From contig NW_025062477.1 of the NCBI RefSeq assembly GCF_000002995.4, forward strand, positions 5,118,649 through 5,182,648: a stretch of 64,000 nucleotides of DNA, read 5' to 3'. The stretch comes from Brugia malayi. Lineage: Eukaryota > Nematoda > Chromadorea > Rhabditida > Onchocercidae. Of the stretch, positions 28,557 through 40,800 are shown piece after piece. Positions within the stretch are counted from its first letter, which is position 1, and each line of letters begins with the position of its first letter. The notes beneath the pieces are model-generated. The model worked only from the letters and a program-made list of their open reading frames with translations, was not told the DNA's origin and did not search any database. Made by a program: the position numbers and the translations under genes.

Positions 28557-31500
28557 ATGGATAAAAGTATAATAGTGTTAAGTGAGGATGAAGATGGATA
28601 TGAACTCGAAAGACAACTAAATGACTCGAATATACCAAAAAAGTGTTAGTATTACTATGATTATTTACAATTTCCATTCACTTTTATTTACTCAGACCAA
28701 TTTTCTCAGTTCGTATAGACTTGACTGATTTATTTTCGTTACAAATCAAATCTCTTTCATTATTTATCATAGTTATTTTTTGACGTTTTAGTTATTACAT
28801 TATATATTGTTCGGATTGCATTTACTTCTATGTCTAGGCTATTTTTGGTGCATTTTTTGGTTTCTAAAAGATACTAGTTGTCGTGGTCTCTTGATTTTAG
28901 ATATCTTTTTTTTTTTTTTAATCTGTTTAAATTTATTTTTTAAAGGAAAGCTTTTCAACCTTGTTGGCTGATTTATATCTTTGCTTTTTCCTGATTATCT
29001 TTTGTTCCTTCAGATATGAACGACGAAATTCTCGAGTATGATGAGGGACAAGCTAAAGAAGAGCTGATGCCATCCAGTTCGAGATTTCTTGATGATGACA
29101 TTCATAGTCAGGCACTACTAGAGTTGAATGATGAAGCTTTTCTAGATTTGGTTTCTTCAGATAATGAATCTAATGATTCATATGAAAAACCTCGATACGC
29201 ACCAGATGAAATACCTGAATCCGAAGATTTCGCAAATTGGTACAGCAATGAATCGTTCTCACAACCTGTGCAATCGTCGCCAATACTCAAAGAAATTCAA
29301 TTAAACACAAATAAATTCATAACATCTTCAACTTCTTCTGATAAAAGATCATCGATATGTATAGCGCGCTCAGTTTCTGATGGTGTATGTATGGAGAGAA
29401 AGAGAAAGAAGAGAACAAAAGATGAAATAAATGCTGAACGGGTTATGTTTCATAATTTTCAATCATAATTATGTCTTGTAGTTATTCCTAATCATAGTTG
29501 ATCTCCTCAGTGATTCGTTGGAAGGATAGGCTTGGTTAAATTTGGTTTGGTTTTTATGAAAGTTTGAAATTTTAAGCAGTATCTTTTTTCTTGAAATTTG
29601 TTATAGCAGTATGAAATCATAGCTAAAAATGAAGCTATGATAGACTCTTTTAACTTCTCAAATTAATGTAATATTTGATAATAAATCTACTTGCTGTTTT
29701 AAAGATGTTTAATGGATTAATGGATAGCTAGTAATCATGAATATCATATGTTAGATGTACAGCTCTGGGTGGTAGAACTTAGTACGTTAACTTAGTATGC
29801 CAACTTATCATGAATAATTAAGGCTGCAAAAGAAGAGGCAAGACAAAAAAAGAAACAAGAAAGGATAGAAAAAAAGGTTAGTTTAGTTTTGATTCTACAA
29901 GGAAATATCAGAATATTGCTTATATTCTTCTTATTTGTTATGATGTATTTATCATAGTGTTTAAGATATTCTTGCTTTCCGACACTTTAATCAACTTCTT
30001 TCATATGAAATGATAAGTAGACCATTCGACAGGGATGAAAATAAGGTGATCTTAAGTAAGTTGAATCAATTGCTTCTAAAAAACTTTAGCAGTCAAATGG
30101 AAGTTTATGTTTTGCTTTTCAGAAGCGAACTGAGCTCGAGAAACAGTTAGCTAAATTTGAACGGGAAGTATCCGCAGCGAAAAAATCAAAATGTGAACAG
30201 AATCTGTTCTGTGTTATCAGTCTAGATTTAATTTCTGCAATAGGTATGTTATCGGTAGTTAGCAGCATATAGTTAGATGATTTGTTGCCCTAATCCAAAG
30301 TAGGGACTTATGACAACTAAGTAACTTCAATGCATATTCTCCTCAGTAATCTTCTGTCTTGCCGTTTATTAATTTTTTTAAAATTTATTAATTTTTTAAT
30401 AAACGGCAAGATAATTTTTTGACAAACTTATCTTGAAAAATTGCTAAAATGATTATGCTAAAAATGCTAAAAAAAAAATTGCTAAAACATTTTTATTGTG
30501 TCTTCATTGCTGTTGTAGTGACTTTTAAAATAATGATATTCATACGACTACGATTATAAAGGATTTTGAATTAGCTCTCTTCATATTGCAGATAATTTAG
30601 ACGAGCTAGTCATGAAAATATTCACGGATCGAGGTATTCGTGATCAACTCCTTTTCGAAGTTGCTGGCATGACAGTTTGTTGGAAAAGAAGAGTTTTGCA
30701 GGGAGAAGTGGAAAATAACGAATTTATTCGTAGCGAAAAGTTGGTTCGTTTTTGTTTTATTCAATTTCTGCTCATTTCTTTTCACTAATTGATATTATCT
30801 TCGGTTGTTTGCGGTTATAAAATGTTGAAAATATTTAACAACAGTGTCAAACAGGAAAAAATATATCTCCGAAAGCTTCATGCAATTTATGGACATTTTC
30901 ATATCCTAAATAATATGAAAGACGAGCAAATTGATTAAAATAATTTTAGTAGTTGGCATCGTAATTCTTCCTTTAAAGTTAATGCCCCACCGTAGTAGAC
31001 ATTCAGATTTTACGTTGCAGAAAAGCAGACAAACTGATTGCATGAAACAGTTTTTGACTTTAATTTAATGCTTATGCTTTTATTGTTCATTTATTTTTAT
31101 TTGCAGTCCTCTTATTAACATCATTTTTTTCGGGAGCTAAAGATTTCGTTCTGCTTGTCACAGGCGTTGCATTTCTAACCCTATTGGTGACATCATTAAT
31201 TACAGTGTTTATCAGCTTCAGTTTTAGTATTTGATTATCTTTTATAAGAAATGTTGCAGATGTATGAGCAATTTTGTATTTTGTCAATGAATGCGCAACG
31301 CTATGATCAGTTCAAATCAGCTGAAGACGTTGCAGAATTCATTGAAGAGTGTCTAAAAAAGTATCCATTTCCATCACCACAGCTTACTCTTGTTGTTCAT
31401 GGCCCGTTAAAGTTGCGAAAAGAAAAAGCAAGTGTCCTACAATTTAAACTTGTTGAATGAGAAAGTTTGTGAAATTTTGCTAGTTTAGCTAACTACGAAG

Positions 31501-32605
31501 TTCTGAGCTGTAGAATGACTAATTAAATTATATGAAAACATATTGATAGGTAGAAAAAACTTTTCCGAATAATAAATTTCAAAGCTAATACATTCTTCAG
31601 GTGGCAGATTTTGTTTTGGAAATTTTTGAACGTTTTCGAGCTCAGACTCGTTTTATCTTAAGTGCGCAAGAATATGCTGTGCTTATTGCTCAAATGCATC
31701 GAGCCATTGCGCGAAATGCAAACCGCTTGGAAGAACAAATTCTGCCTATTGTAAATATCGAGAAAGGTATCACTGAAGTAAGATGTGATCTATCATTTCT
31801 ATTCCCAACTATTTTGCTTATTCTCACCGTAGGCATCACATCAATGAGTGTCCCCAATTCTTGGCTTTTTATCAAAATTGCCTTTAATATCCTTTAAACT
31901 TTTCTATTAAAGTATGGTGATTCAGTTTTAAACGAATCTAGACATTTAATTTTTATTGCTATATGCATATTCTCCCATAGAAAAACCTCTCCACATATTT
32001 CAAAATTCTTAAGAAACTCCTTTCGAGTACACTATAATCGAACGAGCAGTAAGACTTCCAACATGAAAAGCACAATGAATTTGTATTCAACATGGATTTG
32101 GCTCGAAAAATGAAATCCATTCTCTTAATTAAATCTATAATTTACAGAGTGATGATTCAGCCATTATATCTGATTGGTGGATGAAAATGTTAAGTCAGAT
32201 CCATCGCATGGGAACCGATGCACAGCGGACAATTGTAAAGGCATTTCCAAGCCCACATGCTCTTTCGAAGTTGTAAGTTTTTGTTCAACGCAGACTGTGT
32301 TAACTGTTATTACCAAGAAATTCCTTTTTATAAGTTCTAAAACATCATCAAATGGAAACTTCAACTAGTCAGTTTTCAAATCCTAAAATGTTCGGAACGA
32401 TTCCATGCAAAAATCGCATAAAACTTCTTAAAATCATCTGAATCCCACAATTTACAGATTAAGGACGATGCCAATGAAAGAAGGAATGAAAATGTTGGCT
32501 GATACGAAGATGGACTATGGCAAAAGAATTGGACCAGTGTTAGCGCGTAAAATCTATTTGATGCTTACAAGTATTAATGGTACCGAAATTATTGATGAAA
32601 ACTGA
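28557..32605 (+). CDS. EME1: EME1, regulatory partner of MUS81 endonuclease
   Basis: Proposed exons 28557..28644, 29014..29441, 29823..29876, 30123..30243, 30592..30729, 31107..31186, 31260..31451, 31601..31777, 32148..32272, 32458..32605 give 516 residues. EME1 pairs with MUS81 to cut branched DNA such as stalled forks and nicked Holliday junctions in the nucleus. The acidic, Ser-rich N-terminus (1-170) opens with IIVLSEDED, a SUMO-interaction-like motif. A Lys/Glu coiled segment follows (about 173-213), then the inactive nuclease-like domain (FCVISLDL, VAGMTVCWKRR, PQLTLVVHG) and a C-terminal helix-hairpin-helix region (LSQIHRMGTDAQRTIVKAFP, KRIGPVLARKIYLMLTS). The match to vertebrate EME1 holds in order over the whole C-terminal two thirds. 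The MUS81-type ERKxxD catalytic motif is absent, as expected. The junction between exons 5 and 6 (donor at 30730) and the end of exon 6 are the weak points. Confidence 0.88.
30357..30411. repeat. Inverted repeat with 16-bp arms in an EME1 intron
   Basis: Arms 30357-30372 and 30396-30411 (core TTGCCGTTTATTAA and its complement) pair perfectly across a 23-base A/T loop. It lies in the intron after EME1 exon 4. Confidence 0.85.
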
Positions 32606-33180
32606 ATGTTATTTCGATGACTTGAAAGAAAAGAAGTTAAGAATGCTTCTTCTCTCTAGTGAAAGCAAATACGATTTGGAACAAGTGATATGATTTTGAT
32701 AATAGGCACGAAAATATAAGTAACTAAGAAGTTAGGGCAATAGTAGGAAAGGTACTGGCTGGCGAGTATGAATTGGGAAAGTGAAACGTAAAATACGAAA
32801 TCCAAAATATATCACGATTTCATGTATGTATATATACTATATTTTGACTTAAACATTTTGACTGAACTTTAATTGCTTCGATATCGTAAGATATCAGCAG
32901 CCTTTTTCAATGTGCAATTGAATTTTCCTTAAATGAGTATCTTCACAAGAAGGTTTAAAATCATTAAAACAAACATTATTTAAGGAATAACTTGTCAAAA
33001 TTTGTACTCCTTAAAAAGTAGAAAAATTAGAGAAAGATATTAACAGCAAATACAGCACAAATAGAGTAAGTAGTATAACAGCAGAATTTCAACAAGAAAA
33101 AATCATTTCTAGACATTAATCACTGATAATGAGGATGTGACCTTTATTATGATTACAAAAAAACAAAGTGTTCAAATAAA
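32606..33180. other. Convergent spacer, EME1 and coiled-coil gene
   Basis: This 575-base stretch should contain both 3' UTRs. AATAAA on the plus strand at about 33175-33180 directly abuts the stop codon of the opposing gene. No further exon was seen. Confidence 0.55.
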
Positions 33181-36100
33181 TCATGATGAGACCTTTAATT
33201 TACATAGTGTTCGACCTTCGGTTATCCCTTCCTTATTTAATCTCAGACGTCCTTCTGGTGATGAATAATCCGAACTGGTTGCAATTCCACTGGCATCAGT
33301 ACTCAAATTTTGCAAATAATCAAATTCTGCCAGAGCACTTATTTCTTTACGACCAAAACGTCGAAAAGTTGCTTGTCGTACAGCTCGCCGTGGAGGTACA
33401 AAACGAACATTGTCACCACGACGTCTCAACTGCTTCTCTATCAATTCAATGGTTGTTGTTTCTTCATCTGACGAAAAACTGGTGCCATCCTTTAAAAAAA
33501 GACGAAAAATACGAATTAATAAAAATTATAGAATAAGGTCATATCTAAAATTTCCGTGAAGACATCATAGACTAGCTAAATTCGGAAACAGTCTTTACAT
33601 TTCCCATTTTCTACATTTATTAGTGACTTACTCGAGTTTCACAGAAAAAAAAAAAACCACTAACCAAGCTTTCAGAAAGTAATTCTCCACGGGTAGGCAA
33701 GTGGGTTAATTGTAGCAAACATTCTTGTAAACCACTTTCTATTTCAGTTGTTGAAACCATCGATGGTAACTCACTATCCGAATATGAACGCCTCAAAGGA
33801 CTATGTGGCGATTTTACACATGATTTTTCGTCCGCAGTTATTTGCTCCGGAAGTATATTAGCATCCTAAAAATTAAAATTAAGGATGTTAAGAGTTTTTA
33901 TCATTTTTCCTGTTTTCTCGCTTCGCATTAGGAATACTGAAGTTGAAGTTTATAAAAAAGTTAAACATCTGAATTCAGTAATCCAAACAAATGTTCAAAC
34001 TAGTTTAATACCTAAGTAATATCTAATTTTTTTTTTTTTTTTTCTGCTAAAATCCAAAAAATGCAGAGAAAAATACCTTCATAGATGGTGACGAAGTTCT
34101 TGGTGATGGTGCAGCTGTCGGTGTACTACATCTTTTGTTACGAAAACTTTTCACTTCATCCAGTGCATCACTAACATTTGAAGTAAATGAATCGTCGTAA
34201 AGATTTGCATTCGAGTGTGTAAGCGCACATAGCGCTTCACCAGCGCCAACAATCGTTGAACCACACGATGGACAACTAACACTACCCATACGTTCTATTT
34301 CACGATACTGATTATTCCTAAGTTGATTTTGCAGACCAATCTGAAAAAAAAAAATAAATCCTATCACAGAAAACAACAAATCTTCACAAATGTAATACAA
34401 TGCGAAGTGTGACGATTGTATATATAATAAAGCATACAGAATTCAAAAAAAGAAAAATTCTCTCTAACCAATTACAAAAAAAGAAAGAATAAAGCAAAAG
34501 TCTCTTCCAAGAAGAGGAAAAGTTATCGCTTCCAGTCGGCTCTCAATAATATTACAATTAATAGATTTCTCATAAAAGCATTTTTTTTTTCTTTGAAGAA
34601 AATATTTCTCACAATAATTATATCTGATTCGTGTAACTGCTTCCTCAAATTTGAATTCTTCCGTCTTTCTTGATCAATTCCTCGTTGCATATGCATGACA
34701 GCTCGGCTAGCTTTTTCTAGATATCGCCTCATGTGATCTTTTTCCTTCTGGAAAAAAAAAATAAAAAAAATAGCATTTCAGATTGACACAATATTTAATA
34801 AGTTAATAACACTTTTCTCTACAATATAAAACTGTCAATGACTGCTACAATCAAAAATCACAAGCTGATTAACTAATTGTTTCACCTGTACAGCAATGAT
34901 TTGTCCTTTGAAATAATGTCGTTCTTCCTTCAAACGTTTCCTTAATCTTCGTATCTCAAACTCGTATTTCTCAATCTAAAAAGTCAAATTTGATTTAAGT
35001 TCATAATAGAGTTGAGTTGATTCAGTTCATAAAAAATTTGACGAAAATTATCATTCTCTTACATAACTTTGACCGCGTCTGAAAAGTATCTACATATCGT
35101 ATCCTACGATATTCTAGAACAAGAAAATATTTTTCCATTCCATACTTTTAATTAAAATTAGCAGACCTCAGCTTTCAACTCGATATCAGCTTTGGATTCC
35201 AAAAATGGTACAGGAGCACTCTGTGAACTATCTGTTGGACTGGGATCAGCACTACCATATTCAGATGTCTTTACTTCAGCATCCAAATTTCTGACGTCAG
35301 TTGTTATCCCAGCGCTTCTAAAATCATCGTGACGATCTGACGTGAATAAAAAATTTGATTTGGGCTATCAAACATGCGTCTACTTGATAAAATGAAGTAT
35401 GAATACTGCAGTTAGAAATGACAAAATATTACATAAGTTACACATTAGCTAACGAATAAATAAGTAGATGGTTATCAATAAAAAAAAAAAAAAAGTGGAT
35501 GAAACGGACTTGCTCTCAACCGAGTCGCATTTTTTGTTGCTAGATGATTTAATCGGGAAAATGGAAACTCCTCCAGGGCATGATCTTGTTTGCTTGCCCT
35601 TCTTTGGCGCCGTAATAACAGAATAAGGCGCTGATGGTCGAGTCCATGATGCACCGCTTATGTAGATAGCTTCCTTATCGGATCGCCAAGAGGGAATTGG
35701 TGAACAACATCGCAAAGAACGACGCGAAGATTCCTTACGATTCTATAAGGATTAACAATAAATAATTATTAAGAAAGTATTTATTTGGAAATAAACTAAG
35801 TTTTTTTGACATATTATATATGCTTCTTATCACAGGCATAGCATGCAACATAAGTACAAGTGTCTAGTCTGTTAATAAAGAGTTGAATAATATACCACGA
35901 AATCCAATTTAAAAATCATGTCTACGTAGAGCGGATTACCCTTCATATCTAATCTTGCTGAGCGGTATATTACTTCCCTAATTCAAATATTTAAGACAGC
36001 CATAAGCTCTATTTTAGATAGTAAGCTTCTGAATTGCAGTGTTCTGTTTGTAACTTTTTTTTAGAAAAGTAACTGTTTTTAAAAATGGAAAAAAAGAGGG

Positions 36101-36310
36101 CAAAAAGTGAATATAAATGACTAAAAGGGGAAAAGAAAGTTATAATTATCAATTTCATACATTTCCACTGTTCATTACTACTCATTGAAATGCTAAACCT
36201 AAACTAAAAATAGAAGAACATAAAAGAAACATTATAACTTATAAACCTACAAGATCATTACAATCTTTGTGCTTTCTGAAGCGAAATATTTTAATCAACG
36301 ACGACGCCAT
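33181..36310 (-). CDS. Coiled-coil protein of unknown family, possible zinc site
   Basis: Proposed exons from the 5' end: 36251..36310, 35510..35742, 35167..35317, 34886..34975, 34613..34747, 34077..34340, 33665..33865, 33181..33489, about 480 residues. I do not recognise the family. The N-terminus is basic (IKIFRFRKHK) and Ser/Pro-rich to about residue 145. Residues about 148-245 form a highly charged coiled coil (EIRRLRKRLKEERHYFKGQ, KASRAVMHMQRGIDQERRK). Directly after it comes C246-x2-C249-x11-C261-x3-H265, spaced like a small zinc finger. A Ser/Thr/Pro-rich tail follows and the last exon is Arg-rich (FVPPRRAVRQATFRRFGRK). Splice sites are good except between exons 2 and 3, where the phase only closes with a weak GTCCGT donor. 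A centrosomal or adaptor role would be a guess. Confidence 0.75.
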
Positions 36311-36805
36311 TTCATATCGTAGCTTCCATTCAACAAGAAAAAAAGGAAACTTTTACATGAAATCTGGAATAAAACAATCCAATAATTGCAATGAAAATCA
36401 AATAAATTACAGTGATAAGAACAAATACAACGAACGCTTTGCTTTGTAAGTAGAAAGCTGATAAAGTATTGTAGAATATTTGACTTTTCCGATTTAAATG
36501 AATCAGATTAATCCGATAACTCATCAAGCAAAGGGTTAATCATTCCAAATTATCAACCATTCAATAAATCATTTTAACTGACAATTAAATAATCCAAGTG
36601 ATCTGATAAAATGAACAAAATGAAATAACCAAGCAGAGCAACAATTTCCCTTACGGATAGTTTGAAAGAGTGGTCAGTCCATCGGACAATGAGAATGATC
36701 GGGACAAGATGGCGGGCAAATTGAACGACCCGATAAATTGAATGGTCGGATAGGTTCAGTGGTTGGAGAGTACGGACAATTGCACCCCTCCCACACACCG
36801 GGACA

Positions 36806-36862
36806 TACACACACACACATACGTACACACACACACATACACGCACAGACACATACACACAC
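36806..36862. repeat. CA-rich microsatellite
   Basis: Interrupted CA/CACATA units, about 500 bases upstream of the coiled-coil gene start. Open frames through it on both strands are artefacts of the repeat. Confidence 0.85.
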
Positions 36863-37560
36863 TCAGAAAATACGGCGAGCGCAAAACATTTTCCCAACGG
36901 TGAGACAAATTGCGGTAATTTAAAGTGGGGATTTTTTTCAACTAAAAGTATAATTTTATTGATTTCTCATAAAAGAAGTTATATATTCCAAAATTAACTT
37001 AACTGTAGCAATTCACGCATTACACGTGAAATTAGTAGATTACGTGAAAGGCGTAGCAATTAGAGGATTACACGAAGAGTGACAGCTAACGGTTATATAC
37101 GTATGCAAAAGTAAATTAATGGATTATACGCAAAAATAGTGGTTGACAAATTATTCACCTTAACAAGTCACACGTAAAAACAAACGGTTCACGAGTTATA
37201 CGAAAAATTAATAAGTTATACGCATGTCACGAATTGTAAATTACACTTATAATTTATTTTATATTAGTATTTTAGTACGCGCTAATTTCAAGTTATTGAA
37301 GAAGTAATATCTTTAGGTCAGTAATATTTTTCTCTAGCACAATTAACTTATTGCCAATTTAAATCTTCCCTTAATTAATTAATTTATTAATTAGCTTATT
37401 CATTCATACATTAGTCGATCAGTTCATTCACTAATTTAAATCATTCAGTGATTCGTGCAGACTCTCATTTATCTTATCAACCAATGAATTATATTTCAAT
37501 CATTCGTAATTGTCTTTTATTCATTCCGAAACGAATAATCATCATTTTCGGCCAGCACGT

Positions 37561-37825
37561 TTACACGTTGATACGTTTGTATGTATGTGTATGTATGGTA
37601 TTACGTACGTACGCCATCATCATTGCGTATTTTTTTTTTCAAGACGGAATTTTGTTTCAAATCTTTTTAACGAATGTGCGATTAATGTATTATAGAATAT
37701 ATTTGATAATTGGTAATTGAATTATATTAAATCTATTTGATTAATCTGTCGCATTTACTATAAAACAAAAGTTAAAGAGAAGTAGTAAAAAAATTATGCA
37801 TAAAGATTACACGTTGATACGTTTG
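37561..37825 (+). repeat. 19-base perfect direct repeat
   Basis: TTACACGTTGATACGTTTG occurs at 37561-37579 and again at 37807-37825, a spacing of 246 bases, in otherwise unique AT-rich DNA. Confidence 0.85.
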
Positions 37826-40800
37826 ATTTATACACGGATAATACACGTAAAGACTTATACTAAAAATTTTCATCTAATGAATTCATATATCTTAAATATT
37901 ATATAAATTATTCTGAATAGAAAATGAGTCACATCATAGGGAGTCATATCTAAACTTTCATTATTATTTAACATTAATACTAATAGTATTATCAGGAATG
38001 ATTATTCATTGTCTTCTGGTAAAACAAATATCAATAATTCCGGTAACTAAATAATTTCCTGGAATTGATTATCATCATAACTGCTTCCTTTAATTATTCA
38101 ATTTATGCAACTGCATAAGAATTTCATGATGAGAAAAAATAACTTAATTCCAAGTAATTTCACTGATATCACGTTAAGTTAACGTAATATACATAATAGC
38201 ATTCCCTTCTAATTAGATGGCTAATTATCATTGAAATGTGAAAGGATGAAAATTAAATTCTCAAAGTAATTCTTCATTTAACATAAAACAACATATCTTT
38301 GCTACTTTTCACTTTTATTATCACTTGAGTTATTCATTTGTTTTTTTTTTTTTTTTTTTTTAAATTTTTTATCAATTTTTTTCACTACTCATTAATTCAT
38401 CCCTTTTTAAAAGAAAATTCATTAATATTCATTCGACTTTTATTTCTCATATTTTTCCTTTGGTTTTGTTTTTTTCTTTTTGCTTTTTTTTTTATAGGAA
38501 TTAAAATTTCTTTTAGTTTTATATGTCAGTGAAAGAAGCAAAAAAAAAAAAAAAAATATTGCTTTTTTTTTCAGAGCTATTATTATGTTCAGTAAGAAAT
38601 GAAGTTGAGAAAACAAAAAATGATAAAATAATTGATTATAAAATGAGCAATCGATTATGATAGACTATTTTTTGGTCGAAAAGATGAATGATTATTATTA
38701 AGGATTTATAAAGGAATAACATAATTTTAAAATGAGTTAATTTTGCAAATAGATCAGATCAGATCAAATGAACGTGAAATGAGAATTTTATTAGCTAGAT
38801 TAATTCAACCTGAATTTAATGGCCATATGATGATGAAATTAAAATGAGAAAATCAATGTGATTTCATGGATGCTATTAGGAAGGCATACATATTTTATTC
38901 CTTAGGGATGACAATTTTGTCCTTTTAGCTATTTTTCAAATGATATATGTCTGTGTTTCGCTGTTTTTAAGCACCAATATCCATTACTAATTATAATTTC
39001 CAATAATTGTTCCATATATTAGTTATTATTTTTAGGCCTAAAATGGTAGGAAATATTAAAATCGAAGGAAGGAATTGACTTAGTACTTAAAAGTAATTCA
39101 TTTCATCTTTTTTTTGTTGTCCTAATATTTTAATCATATTTGTGCACATTTTTTTCAATATACCTAATCCATTTTTTTGCCTATTTCGCACTCAACCAAA
39201 CAATCTCAATCATTTTTAACCATTAAACCAACCATCCCACTCTTTCATTATTCAATTTTTAATTTTAAATAAAGCACACTTAACAAGATTTGTGTAATTG
39301 TTACCATATATCGGAAGCATTTCTGGTCAATTTCAGAATTACTTTTAATGTTTTTTTTCTAAACTTTTTTTTTAGGAAAAAATATTTCTTTTTTTAAACT
39401 CATGGCATTTTAGTAGGAAAAATAGAAATTCATGTTACATAGAATTTTGTACTATTATTATTATTACTTTATCTTTTTGGATTAAAAATTGAATAATGAA
39501 AGAGTGGGATCGAATATACTGGGAATATACTAAAATATACTGAAAAAGTGGAATATACTTGTATCATTTAGCTATAAGTATATTTCAAAATGGTATTAAC
39601 CAGTCCAATTCATTTGCATTTCCAGTAATTATTCCATTATAATTTGTAATGCCTTTTTCATAATATAATTTCTGTATTTGATATAGTTAGCTTTTTTATT
39701 TCTTTTAGAAAATTTATTTGGAAAATATGAAGCTAAAAGGTAATTAATTGTTTTTTTAGTATAAATGAATTTTATGGAAAGAAGAAAAATTCTTTTCTTG
39801 CTACCAATTGTACTGTTTTAATTTGAACTAGACTTATTTAAAATTTAAGAAAGTATTAGAGGAATTTTAAACAAGAATAAGAAAGAGTTAAATAAATGAA
39901 AAAATTTTAGATTTGACAATTAATTTTTCGATAATATATTGAAGACAAATATATGTATGCATTTTAAATGAAACATTTTATATTACAATCTTTTAAATTT
40001 CATATTTTTTCAATTTTTTTTATGCAATTCAGAACAAAAAAGTAGCATTTTTAATTACTAATAAAAAAATTACTGAGAATCTTTGAACTAAGGTGAAAAC
40101 ATATTTTAATTTCACATTTTGTTTGCTTAATAATTTGCATTATTTATTCGCATTAACAGATGATAAATGATTCAGTTTGTAGTTGAATTATTTTTAATTA
40201 ATAACAGCAACAAACAAATATTAAAATTGAATGGTTAAGAAAAATTGACCAAAAAATTAGAAAAAAAAAACTTCATGAAATTAAAATTGTTCACAAGATT
40301 TCCTGTGTGATTAAAATTTAAATTCTACATTTGGTTTATAATTTATTTGAATTTGTCATTCATTTCAATGTGACATTTGATAAAGCATAGCGTTTTGAAT
40401 GTTGCAGGATAACAAACTAATCTTCATTGATGATTTAAGTTGTTTACATCAGTACATCACGGAATTTATGAACGAATTAGAAATAAAAGCTTCCAAAATA
40501 GCATATTCTATCGTCACATCTCTCGTTTTTCTTTTTCTTCCATATCAAAATTTCTATTTCTTTTCATCTTTCCATAATTCATTCTAATGTTTCTTTTTAG
40601 TCCACAGTATCCTGTATACAGTATGCTTATTTTAATCATACGGTATTCGTGATACGGCAACTTTTCATCTTCTTGAAGGACGTTCAAATGAGTTTGTAAA
40701 AAGAGGTTTTTATGATACTATTATATCATTAATTTCATCAATTACTGTGATTAGGTAAAAAATTACAGTACTTTTTTTTTTTATCTTTTTAATAAAATTG

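Noticed and set aside
36574..36941. Several frames across the CA/GT repeat on both strands
   Set aside because: Cys/Val- or His/Thr-rich repeat translations without support.
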